NCBI GenBank assembly: GCA_013396995.1
Contig: VWZP01008283.1
Location: forward strand, 53,058-117,057
Source of the DNA: Dicaeum eximium
Taxonomy: Eukaryota; Chordata; Aves; Passeriformes; Dicaeidae
Direction of reading: 5' to 3'
Length of the DNA: 64,000 bases
Numbering within the stretch: the stretch's first letter is position 1; each line of letters opens with the position of its first letter. The position numbers and the translations under genes are program-made. The notes under the pieces were generated by a model. That model worked only from the letters and a program-made list of their open reading frames with translations, searched no databases and was not told the origin of the DNA. Shown one piece after another: positions 12,492 to 24,254 of this stretch.

Positions 12492-13935
12492 CTGGGGAGA
12501 CACCAGTGAGATGGTCAGAGGAAGCCAGCCCCTTCAGGGTGTCCCAGCCACACGCCCTGCAGCCAAGGCTGTGCTGTCCCCTGCCATGAGCAGGCAGGAA
12601 TCCCTCCCCTCTCCCTTCCCTCAAACCTTTACAAACACAACGGCCGAGTTCAGCAATGAAAGTGGCTCTAACAAAAACCTGCACTGAATTTCTGAGTGCA
12701 TATACCAATTATCTACAGATATATTTGAGGGTATCACAGCTGCAAAGCCCTGGAACACACTCCCAATTCTCTTGCCATCAAAGGTCCCTCCAGGAGGTTT
12801 TGCTGTTTGCAGACCAAAGCTGCACAGCACCATGGTTTGGGACAAAAGTCGGGAATCCAAGAGCCACGGCTGATGTGCCACCCCAAACTCAGCACCTCCT
12901 GCTGGAACAGAGTGCTGACCTCTGCTTTTTGAGATTCCTGGGCTGGGCATGTTTGTAAAAATGCCCCTTTCCCTTCAGCCCTTCCCCTTTCCAGCTGCTG
13001 GCACAACCTGCCAGCTCTCAGCTGGGCGCACGTTTCATGCTCACCAGAGACCCACAGAGCAGTCTTGGAGTGGGAGTGCTGACACTGCCTCATTTTAAAC
13101 AGTGCAAATGGGACTGTGGGCTTTGGCCTGGGGGACTTTCCTGCCATTTGTGGGTGACACACTAAGATAACAACATGGAAAGGAAAAACGTGCCAAGTTA
13201 AATGCAGGTTGTTTATTTACTGTGGAGAGTTATCTAAAGCAGAACATTTGCCTTTCTGAAACTTCATTACTTCCTAAATGAGTGCAGGCAACCATTTGCT
13301 CTCTCTTTTTCTAGAGACTAGAAAAACATTTACAAACCTCTGGGGGGAGTAGTTTGTTTTGACATGGAATCAGTCACCAGCCAAGCGGTGCAGATGTGCT
13401 GGGAGAGCCTATCCTGACTTTAGGACTCCCTTCAAGCCGATCCTTATGGCTGAGAGTTATTTTTTCATCCATGATTTAAAAATTTAAAAAAAAAAAAAAA
13501 GGAGAAGAAAAGAGGAGGAAGAACATGGCAGCTCAGAAGTGAGAAGCATATGGGCTTTCATGACTTACTGAGCTACTTGGAACCTGCATGTGAGCTACTT
13601 GGGCTGAATCAAATGAAATTTGTGAAGCTCACTCGACACACCAGCTCTGGCAGAGAGAAGAACCCTCGACTAAAAGAGCAGCTGTAAAATATAGTAACTA
13701 GGGGTTGTCATCACCACAAAGCCTACCTGGAAAAGCCTCATCCAGAAAAACAGCACAGCTTTCCCAAGGCTGCAGTTTGAGTCAGCACAAAGCACCAGTT
13801 CCTAAGAGCGTCGCCCTTTTCAGCTGAAATGCTGTTTTGGGCCAAACACCACACATTAAAACCAGGTTGAGGGGCAGCTCAGGCTCTCACTGGGAGGAGA
13901 TCAGCGTGTCCAAGCAGCCCCAAGCTCCATCTCCC

Positions 13936-14340
13936 CTACAAGGAAAGCCTGAGAGAACTGGGATTGTTCAGCCTGGGGAAGAGAAGCTTTGGGGTGACCT
14001 CACTGCAGCTTTCCTGAAGGGAACCCACAGGAAGGATGGAGAGAGACTCATTACAAGGGCCTGGAGTGACAGGACAAGGGGGAATGGCTTCAAACTGAAA
14101 GAGAGGAGGTTTAAATTAGATATTGGGAAGGAACTGTTCCCTGTGAGGATGGGCAGGCCCTGGCACAGGGTGCCCAGAGCAGCTGTGGCTGGCCCTGGCA
14201 GTGTCCAAGGCCAGGCTGGACAGGGCTTGGAGTAACCTGGGCTAGTAGAAGGTGTCCCTGCCCATGGCAGGGGGGTGGAATGGGATGAGCTTTAAGGTCC
14301 CTTCCAACCCAATCCACAGAATTCTGGGATTCTGTGATTC
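13936..14340 (+). mobile_element. CR1 LINE 3' end, sense
   Basis: The sequence runs through GAGAGAACTGGGATTGTTCA, GACAAGGGGGAATGGCTTCA, TAGAAGGTGTCCCTGCCCAT and AAGGTCCCTTCCAACCCAAT, and ends in ATTCTGGGATTCTGTGATTC, the CR1 terminal repeats. It is about 405 bp, 5'-truncated and noncoding, opposite in orientation to TIAM1. Confidence 0.93.
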
Positions 14341-15261
14341 CTCCATGAGAAGACCTCTGCCTCCTTCAATCCATCAGGCCTAAATGCACACGTAGTTGCT
14401 TCTTAATTCATCTTTCAGCCATAGCCATAAATCCTGCAGTTATTCCTGGCAGAAAGGGCATAAGGAGCAATTACACAGGTTGTCAGCAGCTTTAAGAGAT
14501 GAGAGATGGGCAGCTGGCAACAGCCTGGAAATGGTCATCTCACAGACACAGTTAACCCCTGCACAGCCAGAGAATGTGACCCTGCCCTGCTGTGACAGTG
14601 GCTGGATCTCACACCGTTGCAGCAGGAGTGCCAGTGCTTTCCTGCCATGCACCCAGGTGAGAAACACCTCACCCCAGTGTGTGTGCAGTCTGTACACACA
14701 CATGGACAGCAGGAATGCACAGTTCCCATCTGGCTGGGTTCCACAGGGGCTCCACGCAAACAGCGCAGGAGAGGAAGGGCAGGAGTGGGTGGATGCCACA
14801 GTGATTGCATAAGCTGGCATTCCTGCCAAAAACATTATCATCAAACTGTGCATGGACTCTGAAACACAGGTGGGAAGAGATGGGTGGTGACCCAGCAGAG
14901 CCTTCTCTTCACTGCAAAGTTCTGATGGCAGGAGAACAAAAATCTGCATCCCTGAGTGCACGTGGCCTTGAACAAATGCACCTCCAGATAATCCCCTCAG
15001 CCCCCTGCCATAACCAGCTGCTGGTGAACATTCCTGATACAACAACAAGCTGGAATCTAGAGATTCTTACTGATTTCTACCCTCACAGCCCCGGCAAAGA
15101 GGTGAGAATGTCTGTGCCCAGGCATCAGCAAAGCATCCCATGAGAGATCCAACACTGGGCAGACCCTCCAGGAGTGCCTCTGACTACCACAGACACACTG
15201 CTGGGAGTAGGAGCACCACAGACTGCTCCCAGGTGAGCTCTCCCTGAGATGTGCTGCTGGA

Positions 15262-15320
15262 ATGAGGTGATCTTTGAGGCCCTGTCCAGCCCAAACTGCT
15301 CCAGGACTGTGTGATTTCAG
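15262..15320 (+). mobile_element. CR1 3' tail fragment
   Basis: AATGAGGTGATCTTTGAGGC is followed by a diverged CCTGTCCAGCCCAAAC and GACTGTGTGATTT, matching the last 60 bases of CR1 elements. Confidence 0.7.
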
Positions 15321-16675
15321 CACACACTTGTCACAGGATGAAGACACAAGGAGACACATTCAGACCACAGAAATCCTTTGGCCAATAGAGGCAAACCACA
15401 TTTGGCTATTTTCCCTCCATGAGAGAAAAGTCAGCTTTTTGGGGGTGCTCTTAGCATTCCCTGCCTGGTCAGAGCACTGCTCAGCTACATCCCACCCCTC
15501 ACACAGCTCATCTCATCTTACACCACAGCGCATTTCACATTTTTTTCCATTTATCACTTAGGAAAAAAGAAGAAAAATAAATAAACAGGAAATGCTATGA
15601 TAGCCCCAACTCTTGCAGTGCTTTCAGGCACTGCATAAATATGAACCCTGAACCATCACTGGGCTGGTGAATATTTCTTTCTTAGGCCTTCCATATTCAA
15701 GCCCCAGTCAGTCCCACTGCCTTGCAGCAGAGCTCAATATTCCAATGGCCTGCAGCTGTATAATAAGCAGTTTGGGGATTCAGAATGATTCTACTGATTA
15801 AAACAGAATATTTAGATAAAGCAAAAAGATGCAGATTGGCTTCCCGTGGGGGAGGTTGCACAGTAACTCTAAAATACACCCCAGAATTGTAATTGCCAGG
15901 CCAAAGGGCAAACTCACCATGCTGGAGGGCTGTAACCTGAAATGCCTGAAAGCTGAGAAGTATGAACTACATAGAGATGAGAGATTCTACTGGAATTACA
16001 CAGGGAGGCCTTGCCCTGCTTTAGTTTCACACAGATCTGCCATGTGTTACATCCTGGCTCCAGGTGTCCGTGGGACATCCTCGAGGGCTGGAGCATCCAT
16101 GGGACACCCTTGAGCTCTGGAGCTGGACATCCCCAACCTCAGGAATGTCAGGGCCAGGCAGGAACCCGCCTTGGGTGCCCCTGGCAGGTGAGGAGAAGCC
16201 AAACAGCCTCTCAGGAGCTGCCTGGCCACAGAAGTCAGGTGCCTCGTACCCCCAGCGAGTGGGGAGGGGGCAAGGAGGAAGGAGTGGAGCTGCAGAGCCC
16301 TGTGGGCAGTGTGGCAGCCCCAGCACAGCCCCTGGCAGGGCCCTGGAGGCTCTCTGGGAGATGTGGCAGCTGGCAAAGGATGCTGCTCCCACCCACACCC
16401 TCCGTGGGTGGCACTGGGAGGAACTACAGCAACAAGCAAACATTTGTCCTCCCTGCACATCCTCCAGCTCCAGGAGAGCCACGTTCAGAGCATCCAAACA
16501 AAGCTGTCCTCCTCCAGGGCAGGTGGATGTTCCTGTGGGTGGCTCAGGAATCAGAAGTGCTTTTCCCACTGTGCTCAAGAGACCTTTCAGGTACATCAGT
16601 AAACAGCACGCAAGAGCCTGCTCACGCTAGAGCCCACTGGGGAGGAACAGCAAAACAAGGCAGGCAGAAACTCAC

Positions 16676-16757
16676 CATAAATATCAGAGGATGCATCAGA
16701 CTTCTCCATCTGAATGTGCTGGGTGATCTTCTGACAGATTTCTATTTCCTTGTACAG
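16676..16757 (-). CDS. TIAM1: TIAM1 coding exon 10: RBD-PDZ connector and first PDZ strand (residues 835-862)
   Basis: The acceptor is ATTCAG|CTG, preceded by a pyrimidine-rich run, and the donor is ATG|GTGAGT. The exon is 82 bp and leaves phase 1. It encodes LYKEIEICQKITQHIQMEKS followed by DASSDIY and the first base of Gly862. The PDZ domain begins near residue 848. The Tyr-Gly at the exon end is the start of the YGFSLSS carboxylate-binding loop, which is completed by exon 11. Confidence 0.94.
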
Positions 16758-18785
16758 CTGAATAGAGGAAGAAAAACAAACACAAAAATATGTTACTGTG
16801 GGAGGACACATCAATTGTAGTCGTTTGGAACAGATTTTTGGGTTTTAATTACAGGCAGAAGAAAGGGACCGTGGTCATTATTTATCAAACAGTTTCTCTC
16901 CACCTGTGTGAGAGGCATTAGCAGTGTCACTCAGCTCTGCTGTTAGAACACAGTTAGAGGGGAGGAAGCAGTGTTTTCCCACCCCCATCACAAAACAAAA
17001 CACTCATCTATTTCAGTCAATACCATTCTGAGTGCCTAACAAACAGAGCTTCTGTTCCTGTTTTCCTAATTTACAGGTAGTAAAACCGTAATGTTTTTAT
17101 ATTATTTTAATGAAGACATTGCAAGAATTCAATTATTCAACAGCATTAAAATCCCAAGGAGTGATTTTGTTTCTTAAATACATTTCTTCATTATCAGAGT
17201 ATCAGATTTGCTATACCTCAGCCTGACACTTCACCTTTAACACCTTGATGTTTATTTGTACCAAGGAAAGCCCCCAAGCCTTTGAAATGGTCATTAACAT
17301 CCTTCCTGGGAGACCAGCACCAATTCACACCTAGGCAATAGCCCAGAAGTCCCTCCATCCAGCTGCAAATCCCTCTGCCTTTCAGAACTGAAATAACAAA
17401 CCAGCCCTTTGTCTTCGGAAAAAAATCATAGCCCCAGGTGAATATTAATTCTGTTTATTTACAAGCTGCTGTGAGCCTGCAGAAATGCAATTCACAATCA
17501 TTAACATTTTGAAACTCAAGTGTTTGGACTGCACTACTTAAACTATTCCTTTAGAAAAGGAGAGGAACTCATTTGCAAAACGTTTCCCTAATAAAAACAT
17601 AATTTTCTCTCTTGCTTCTATCAGCACTGCAAAAATCAGTATTCCAGAACAGCTACAGCCCCATGGAAGCAGCTCCAGTGTTCTCCCCAGACAAGCCCAC
17701 ACAGACAAGCAAACACACCGAGTGTGTTGGTTTAATATCCCCACGTCAGACATCACCCTGCAGCACCCACCTGCACCATTCCCTTCCAGCATCTGCACAG
17801 TCCCACTGACAGAGTTTTGGGTTAATTACAGCTTTTTGGAATAATCCATTAGTGATGACCCTGTCAATCCCACACCCTCTCAACACAAGTCCCCAAAGTC
17901 CTTCCAGACAACGACACTAAAAGCTGTCTCCTCTGAGTTTTAGTTTTCCTCAACTGTATCTACTTCCCAGTCCCAGCACTCCTCTAGCCCTTTCTCACTA
18001 TTTTTTGTTGTTGTTGTGACGACAGCATTAATGGAAAATCCCAGAAGTCCTTTGCTAAACAAGCAAAAGCCTCCATAACTAGCAAAGTTTTACTTTTTCT
18101 AAGTCAACCAGCCACCAATGCAAAGGACTTTAAAAAAGTTTACAGCATGCCTGTGTAAAATGACAGAGCTAAAGCATGACACTAATCCTGTTTGGTCTTT
18201 TTTTTAAATCTCTCATGGCAAAATTCCTTTGAAGTCTGCTTTCAAGATGAACGAGATGAAAACAGCCAGCTGAGGCAATTAAGGAAGTATATTCTCACAC
18301 ATAACTCCAGACCTACTTGACCTCAATCTTTACCATGCCATTAGAAAAAAAAAAAAAAAAGAAACAAAAAACCCCCAACAACTTGTGCATTTTCCCCCTC
18401 TTTAAAACTCAGACAGGGACTGTAACTAGAAGTGCTCAGGCCTCCACATCATGTCTTTAAAACCTCCATGGACAACATGAACAACAGGAAAAGACAACTT
18501 GGAGGGAAGTTAAGCTTCAATGTACCTCAGAGTGACTTTCACACATTGCCTGTGGCTGTCCCTCCTCTCTCTCTCCCCAGACACATTCACACACAAATAT
18601 GAGCTAAACACCAGCACAGGATGAAAGGTTTAGAGAGATCCCTTTGCTGAAGGCCAATTTGCTATGGTCTGCAAAGCACCAGAAGTGCAGACTAGAAAGC
18701 ACAACTCTGGTGCCCCAGAAGCAGATAAACACCAATTACAGCGTCCTAGCCAGTGTCATTTCGTTTGCCCAGTGGGCAGCATTAC
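16758..18785 (-). other. TIAM1 intron between coding exons 9 and 10
   Basis: This intron is 2.0 kb, bounded by GTAATG and ATTCAG. It is AT-rich, with a poly-A run near 18345-18360. I see no transposon or exon. Confidence 0.87.
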
Positions 18786-18890
18786 CAGCTCATAGATCTC
18801 CTCCTCCGGCTTTGGCACATAGAACTGGATCTGGTTCTCCATGAGGAACTTGAGACGCAGGTAGTGAGCAGAGCAGTCCAGCTGGTGTGT
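18786..18890 (-). CDS. TIAM1: TIAM1 coding exon 9: Ras-binding domain, C-terminal part (residues 800-834)
   Basis: The acceptor is CTTGCAG|ACA and the donor is CTG|GTAATG. The exon is 105 bp, symmetric in phase 0. It encodes THQLDCSAHYLRLKFLMENQ followed by IQFYVPKPEEEIYEL, the last strands of the ubiquitin-like Ras-binding fold. It joins directly to LYKEIEIC in exon 10. A long intron of 4.7 kb separates it from exon 8, so the Ras-binding domain is split over distant exons, as in other vertebrates. Confidence 0.95.
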
Positions 18891-21800
18891 CTGCAAGAGA
18901 AGAGAGCCTTCAGACAGACAGGCAGCCTTCCCCTCACCTGTGAGCCTCACAGGAGCACAAACACCCCTGCACCGCCTTCCAGCACCACCTCCTGCCCTGA
19001 AACCTGAACAAAACCTGCTCTCCCCAGGAAAAGCTCCATGTACCTACTGAGGACACCTGGGAGCAGCCCCTCAGCTCTGTGACCTGGCATTCTGCTCCCT
19101 CCCAAGCCATTCCAGAAATAAGGCTGTGCTGGAACAGAAACCTCAGAGCATGCCTTTGGATAAAAGGAAATCTAACAAAATGTTCTGCTAACAGAGCAAA
19201 ATACAGCAGGAGAGGTGTCTTCTGTTTGGTTTCGATTTTTTTAGCACCTCTATAATTTAGCACATAAATATGATGTGGCAGATTTCAAGCAAGGTTAATA
19301 AACACAAAAAAATCTGTCTGTCCTCTAAATTCAAAGCAGCTGAGGATACACTGGCTTTATGAGGCCAGAAGAAGCCAAGAGTTGCATCCTGGATCGCATC
19401 CCAGTGGAAACAGGTCACACTGTTTTAATGAATTAGTTATAATTAGCTGAGGATACAGCATTTGGTCTGGGAAAAGTTAATGACCTTTTCTCAGCATGAT
19501 TAATAAGGTTGATTTAAGCAGAGGTTAATGCAGTGTGTAATCAAAACACATTACAAGTATGATAAACATAAAGGATATAATCCAAAAGTTACCTTCAAAG
19601 TTCCTAAACTAAATCTAATGAGAAACCCCAAAGTGATTCACAGATACAGGAGGTAAATTCTTCTCACTGTCACCTCTGAAATCCCACTATTAAAGGCTTT
19701 TATACATCAGCCTTTTCATTTTACACCAGCAAATGACCAAGGTTTCTACTCCTGTGCTGAAAACAATGGCTTATCTGAAAATTCCTGCAAGAGCATCATT
19801 ATTGCCTGTTTGTCCTGTTTTTTGAAGCCTGGCTTTTCCAGTTCCAGCCGTGATACAGCAGCACTGAGGTGATGAGCAAAGTACCTGTGGAAAACATCCC
19901 ACCCTGACCCTCCAGCAAACACACAGAGAATAGGGAAGGCCTTGCAAAGCCTGGATTAACCCAGGAGAGTAAAAAGAGCTAGCAATAATACGAAGGAAAA
20001 CAAAAACAGATCTGTTGCTGTACTCTGCACAGTGCTCTGTTCAAATATGTCCAACACAACGATCAAGTTATCCTTGGATGAAACTGAGCACCTGAAATGG
20101 AATAACCTCTGTAACCAAGGCAAATTCCCAGTTAATTAAATAATGACTGAAATCTATCAAGGGCCGAAAGAAAAACAGCTGAATGTAGGAGATATCCTTG
20201 CTCCCTCATTTTTCTTTTTTTGAAAGCTTCTTGCTTGCTTTTCTCACCGAGTACTGCTGTTTTCAGTGGTTTTCTCGTTACGGACACACACATACAAACA
20301 CCACAGAAACTAAAGGGAAGCAGAATTGGCATTAAAGGTTCAGAAATGACACAGAGGAGTCCTTGGTTATTTTCTGGTCAGCTTGGTTTACTGACCTGAG
20401 ACACAGAAGTGTCTTGAACAAAAACACAGAGAGGAGACCTAAACCCACTGAGAGCATCCCCCATGTCTGAGGTGTCCACCTGCGATGAATTTATCCAGCC
20501 TGGGGCCTCCAGGCACTGGGCAGAGCATCAGCTGAAGACAAAACTGGGCAAAACACTATCTAGAGCCATGCATTTCTTCCAACAAATCCCATCAGCCCAA
20601 TGGATGCCATCAATCCAGTGCACTGCCATCCCATCCAGGTCAGGAATGAGAGTCCCACCACACCAATGAGCCACCCCATTCAGTTAATTAACATGCTACA
20701 GCTGCCCCAAGGCTGTGTCTACCTCAAAATCTGACACTGTTTAAAGTGTTTCAAATAGGGCCATGATGTCCTACTGAAGTGCAAGGAAAAGGTCTCTTGA
20801 ATGTGGGCACAGCCAGGCTGCCCTAAAAGCCAAACCATTAACCCACTTTTTGTGGCTGGGAGCTGCATCCATATGTGGGGAGGTGGGAGCCGAAACAGGG
20901 CAGCTTTAATGACATGAATATCCTTTTAAGACCACCCAAAATACCTTTCAGCTGTCCAAATCAGCTTCTTGGTTTATTTATTTCTCTCCTAATAACTCTG
21001 GCTATGTCTGGACTGAATTAAGCAGCTAACCCCGTTTAAAGCACAACCCGACAGCTTAACCGAGGTGCTGGAGGAGAAGAATTTACAGCTGGGCTGTGAT
21101 CTGATTCAAGAGGCTCCAAGTACCATGGTGGGCTGGCACACAGCCCCAGCTCTTCACCCAGCCTGGCTCCTTCTGGCCAAGGAGAGGGCCTGGCACCTTC
21201 TCCCAGCGTGGTGGGGGAGACCTTTGTGGCAGCACCACAGAAGGCAGCTGCCATCCCACGGCTCCTGTGTGGCCCCAGCTCTCCCAGCAGGGAAACACCA
21301 GCCCAAAAACACCAGCCCAGAGCACCAGGCTTAAGTAACTTCTCAGAGGCTTTGAGCACAAACCCAGAGACCTTGGGGTATCTGCTTCTTGTCCCTCATG
21401 CAGGTCCCTTTGAAAAATGTAAATTGCGAGGGGAAAAAAAAACCCCAAACCTTTCTTGCCTCACTTTTTATGCAGTCAGAAGACAAAATGCCATGTAGTC
21501 ATCTAGGCTTGTTTTTTACTGCTATTATCTCCATATTGGGTTTTGGTGTTATTATCTCCACACTGGCTCTGTCTAAATCCGTATACAGAGTGTGATTTCC
21601 TCCTCCATTTTAAGACATACCATTATGGAAATGTTAGTAATGCATATACATTCGTTCACACTGAGCAGTGTCATCACAGAATCACAGGATGGTTAAGACT
21701 GGAAGGGACCAACTATTTCCTATCAGCCATAGAAAGCAATTTAATGCATATACACTGAGTTTTCCAGCCTTCCAAGTGATGTTGCTAGTTACATCTTACG

Positions 21801-23549
21801 AGAAATCTTTGAGAAATCACTTTAAAAATGCTTTAAACACTCCTCCCACCAATCTTGAATCATAAAAGTGTCACAAAGCATCCTCCAAAGCCTAACTCGC
21901 TGTACAAAACAAGCAGCAATGTTAGCATAAGAACACATTTTCCACAATTACTTTAGTGCATTTAATATTCTCCAACAGAAGAATCAAGCTCAGTTTAGCA
22001 GCACAGATTTAACCACATCTACAAACATGAGGAGGTTTACATGAAATGTAGAGCTTGAAATGTTTACTGTACCAGAACTTGACTGGTTCTCAGATGGCAG
22101 ATGGCAAACTGATGTGAAATGATGTGGATCGGATATTAAAGGGGGGAAAATGAGCTGAATGCAAGAGACAGAAGAAAGAGATTGATTATTAAATGCTACA
22201 GAAAAAAGGCATCTCGACAGTGTTTTTCAGGCTGAAAACTCTTACAGAAAGGAAAGAAACCGATAATGGCTCTTGAAAAAACACTCACCAACCTCCCCTT
22301 CTCCTTAAACACCCCCACCCACCACAGCAAAAGCACAGAGAGAGGCCAGACCCTCAGCAGGCACCTGCTGAAACCACGGAGCTACACCAGCTTACTCCAG
22401 CCCAGGATTCAGTCCACTGAGTTAACCATCCTCACCCAAAGGAAAACATAAATCCTAAAAGTAAATCATTACTAATAATGTGTCACACAGCTTCCCTGTT
22501 ATGCCTCTCTCCAAAAATGTCATCTTTTGCTGAACACAAAGCAGAGCTTTCACAAGCTGCAGCGCACCTGGCAGAGAGACGAGCGCACCGTACAATTACT
22601 GGAAACAAACGCCTTTCTCTCACCTTCCCTCTCTTTAGAAGCACATGCAACACATTCTGAAAGTCCCCAAAGTTAAGCTCTCAACAGTAATAAATGTTTT
22701 CTTTTCTCCTGCTGTTGTTGTTGTACAAAGCAGACTCACTTTTCAGAGCAGCACGTGACGGAGTTGGGTCTCGCTCGCTCAGAAAACACACATTATGCAG
22801 CTGCCAGAGCTGAAAGCCTGTGTTTAATTTGCCAAAGTTCCCAAGTCTTTAGAGATGTAACTCTTTTTCATGGCCCAATGTCTCTGATACTTCATCTGGC
22901 AAAGAAATCCAGGTGGTTTTTCTTCCCCCCCCACTCCAGTATAGACAAAAGCTTTCCCCTGTCCCCTCCTGCCACCCACACGAGGTTGGGTCTGATTCGC
23001 AGTGCAGGCAGCGAACACGGGCACCTTCTGCACTCCTGGTGCTGCTGCTCTCCCCAGTGCCAGCCCGAGGGCAAGGGAGGAGGGATGGCTCCTGGAAACA
23101 GGTCCCCTGGCTCCTGGGAAGGGCTGAGCTCACCCACCTGCCTTGGCAGAGGGGGAAGGGGCTGTGGGAGGGATGCAGAGCTGGGGGCACCAGGGTGGCT
23201 GCACCCACAGCGTGGGGCACCCAGGGGCTGGGAGAGGAGTGCCACACTCAGCTCAGACCCACTGGAGGGACAGAGCATGGCTGGCTCTGGGAAAAGCAGC
23301 AGCAGAGCAGTGTGTGAAGGCACTTCCAGGCTCGTGCCCAGCAGCCAGAGTGGGGAAGGCAAAGCCCAGCCTGCTGCCTATCCCTGAACCCACACCAAGT
23401 CAGCTCCAGCTGCAGGGAACTTTCTGCTGTGCTCCTGGCCTCAGCACTGCGGTGTAATTTGTGTTTTTCACCTGAGACAGGACGGGAGTCCCAGTGCAAG
23501 CCTGGCACAGAGGCTGCAGGGCTTTCCAGGCGCCCCCGGGCACGTTTAC
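18891..23549 (-). other. TIAM1 intron between coding exons 8 and 9
   Basis: This intron is 4.7 kb, bounded by GTAAAC and CTTGCAG. It contains a 40-bp CR1 scrap at 21674-21713, a GC-rich block at about 23030-23420 of unknown nature, and an AT-rich block with several TAAT cores at about 19425-19580. Confidence 0.86.
21674..21713 (-). mobile_element. Short CR1 3' tail fragment
   Basis: TCACAGAATCACAGGATGG then TTAAGACTGGAAGGGACCAA is an antisense CR1 end, only about 40 bp. Confidence 0.75.
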
Positions 23550-23720
23550 CTTGCAGATCATCTCCAGCACGTCCCGGGAGGTGTCCCCAGGCCGGATGAC
23601 TGTCAGGACAGGCTGGTTGTTGGGCAGGCAGAACCACGAGGGCGTGAAGTACTCGTGCACCCAAATGTCACAGTCGGGGTTGTGCTGGTGGACACTGCTC
23701 AGGGCCACTTCTTTCTCCCT
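23550..23720 (-). CDS. TIAM1: TIAM1 coding exon 8: start of the Ras-binding domain (residues 743-799)
   Basis: The acceptor is CATTTAG|AGG and the donor is AAG|GTAAAC. The exon is 171 bp, phase 0 to phase 0. It encodes REKEVALSSVHQHNPDCDIW, then EYFTPSWFCLPNNQPVLTVI and RPGDTSRDVLEMICK. From about residue 768 this is the ubiquitin-like Ras-binding domain, through which TIAM1 is an effector of activated Ras in the family. The LTVIRPGD strand and following helix are the parts expected to contact Ras switch I. The ALSSVHQHN stretch is slightly diverged from mammals. The acceptor ends in TAG and has a weak pyrimidine tract. Confidence 0.95.
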
Positions 23721-24179
23721 CTAAATGGACAAAATCCATCATGACTACCCCAGCCCAACACAGCTCCATCTCCATCAATACCCAGTGCATTATGTGCTGT
23801 CTTAGAGAGAAGATATTTTGTTCCTAAGCCCAGGTTGAAGGCTTGTCTGGACAGGAATCTGCAGTTTTCCCTGAGCAGACAGAGTGTGTCTCCTGTGCCA
23901 CCCACACAGCTACACTGCTGCAGAGTGCTTCTCCTGGGATTTCACCCTATGGCTACTGGGAATGCTAGGAATGCAACAAAAAAATAGCAGGCATGAAAGC
24001 AGATTTGAATTTAAAACTGAAATGTGTAGTGTTTCTGGGCAAACCAATGCCAACAGAACTGCTGTGGGTGCTGCAGCTCCAATGTTTAGAAATAGCAAAA
24101 TAGCAAATCTTAGTATTTATTCTGAATTTACTGGCTGCAAACGTGGGGGAAGGAGGCAGCTGGAGAGCTGGGGTTTTAC
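23721..24179 (-). other. TIAM1 intron between coding exons 7 and 8 (shortest, 459 bp)
   Basis: It is bounded by GTAAAA and CATTTAG. It is unique sequence with no repeat seen. Confidence 0.9.
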
Positions 24180-24254
24180 CTTGCCATCCGGGACTGTGTC
24201 ATCAAAGATCCCTTCAAGAGATTTCTTCACTGAATCGACTCCTTCTCCAAACAC
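24180..24254 (-). CDS. TIAM1: TIAM1 coding exon 7: short linker exon (residues 718-742)
   Basis: The acceptor is TTCCTCAG|GTG and the donor is AAG|GTAAAA. At 75 bp it is the smallest coding exon here and is symmetric in phase 0, so skipping would remove 25 residues without a frameshift. It encodes VFGEGVDSVKKSLEGIFDDT followed by VPDGK, in the linker between the PHn-CC-Ex module and the Ras-binding domain. The intron on its 3' side is the shortest of the gene at 459 bp. Confidence 0.94.

Larger units (their letters stand above)
12492..16675 (-). other. TIAM1 intron between coding exons 10 and 11
   Basis: This intron is 4.2 kb, bounded by GTGAGT and CCCCAG. It contains the best-preserved CR1 3' end of the window (13936-14340), a further CR1 tail (15262-15320) and an A run at about 13484-13500. 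Confidence 0.87.

Noticed and set aside
13837..14235. Plus-strand frame with a TRGNGFKLKERRFKLDIGKE segment as a conserved protein
   Set aside because: This is the translation of the CR1 3' region, a common false gene in bird genomes.
16040..16120. Imperfect duplication around GGACATCC and GGACACCC
   Set aside because: The two halves are short and diverged, so I cannot distinguish them from chance similarity.
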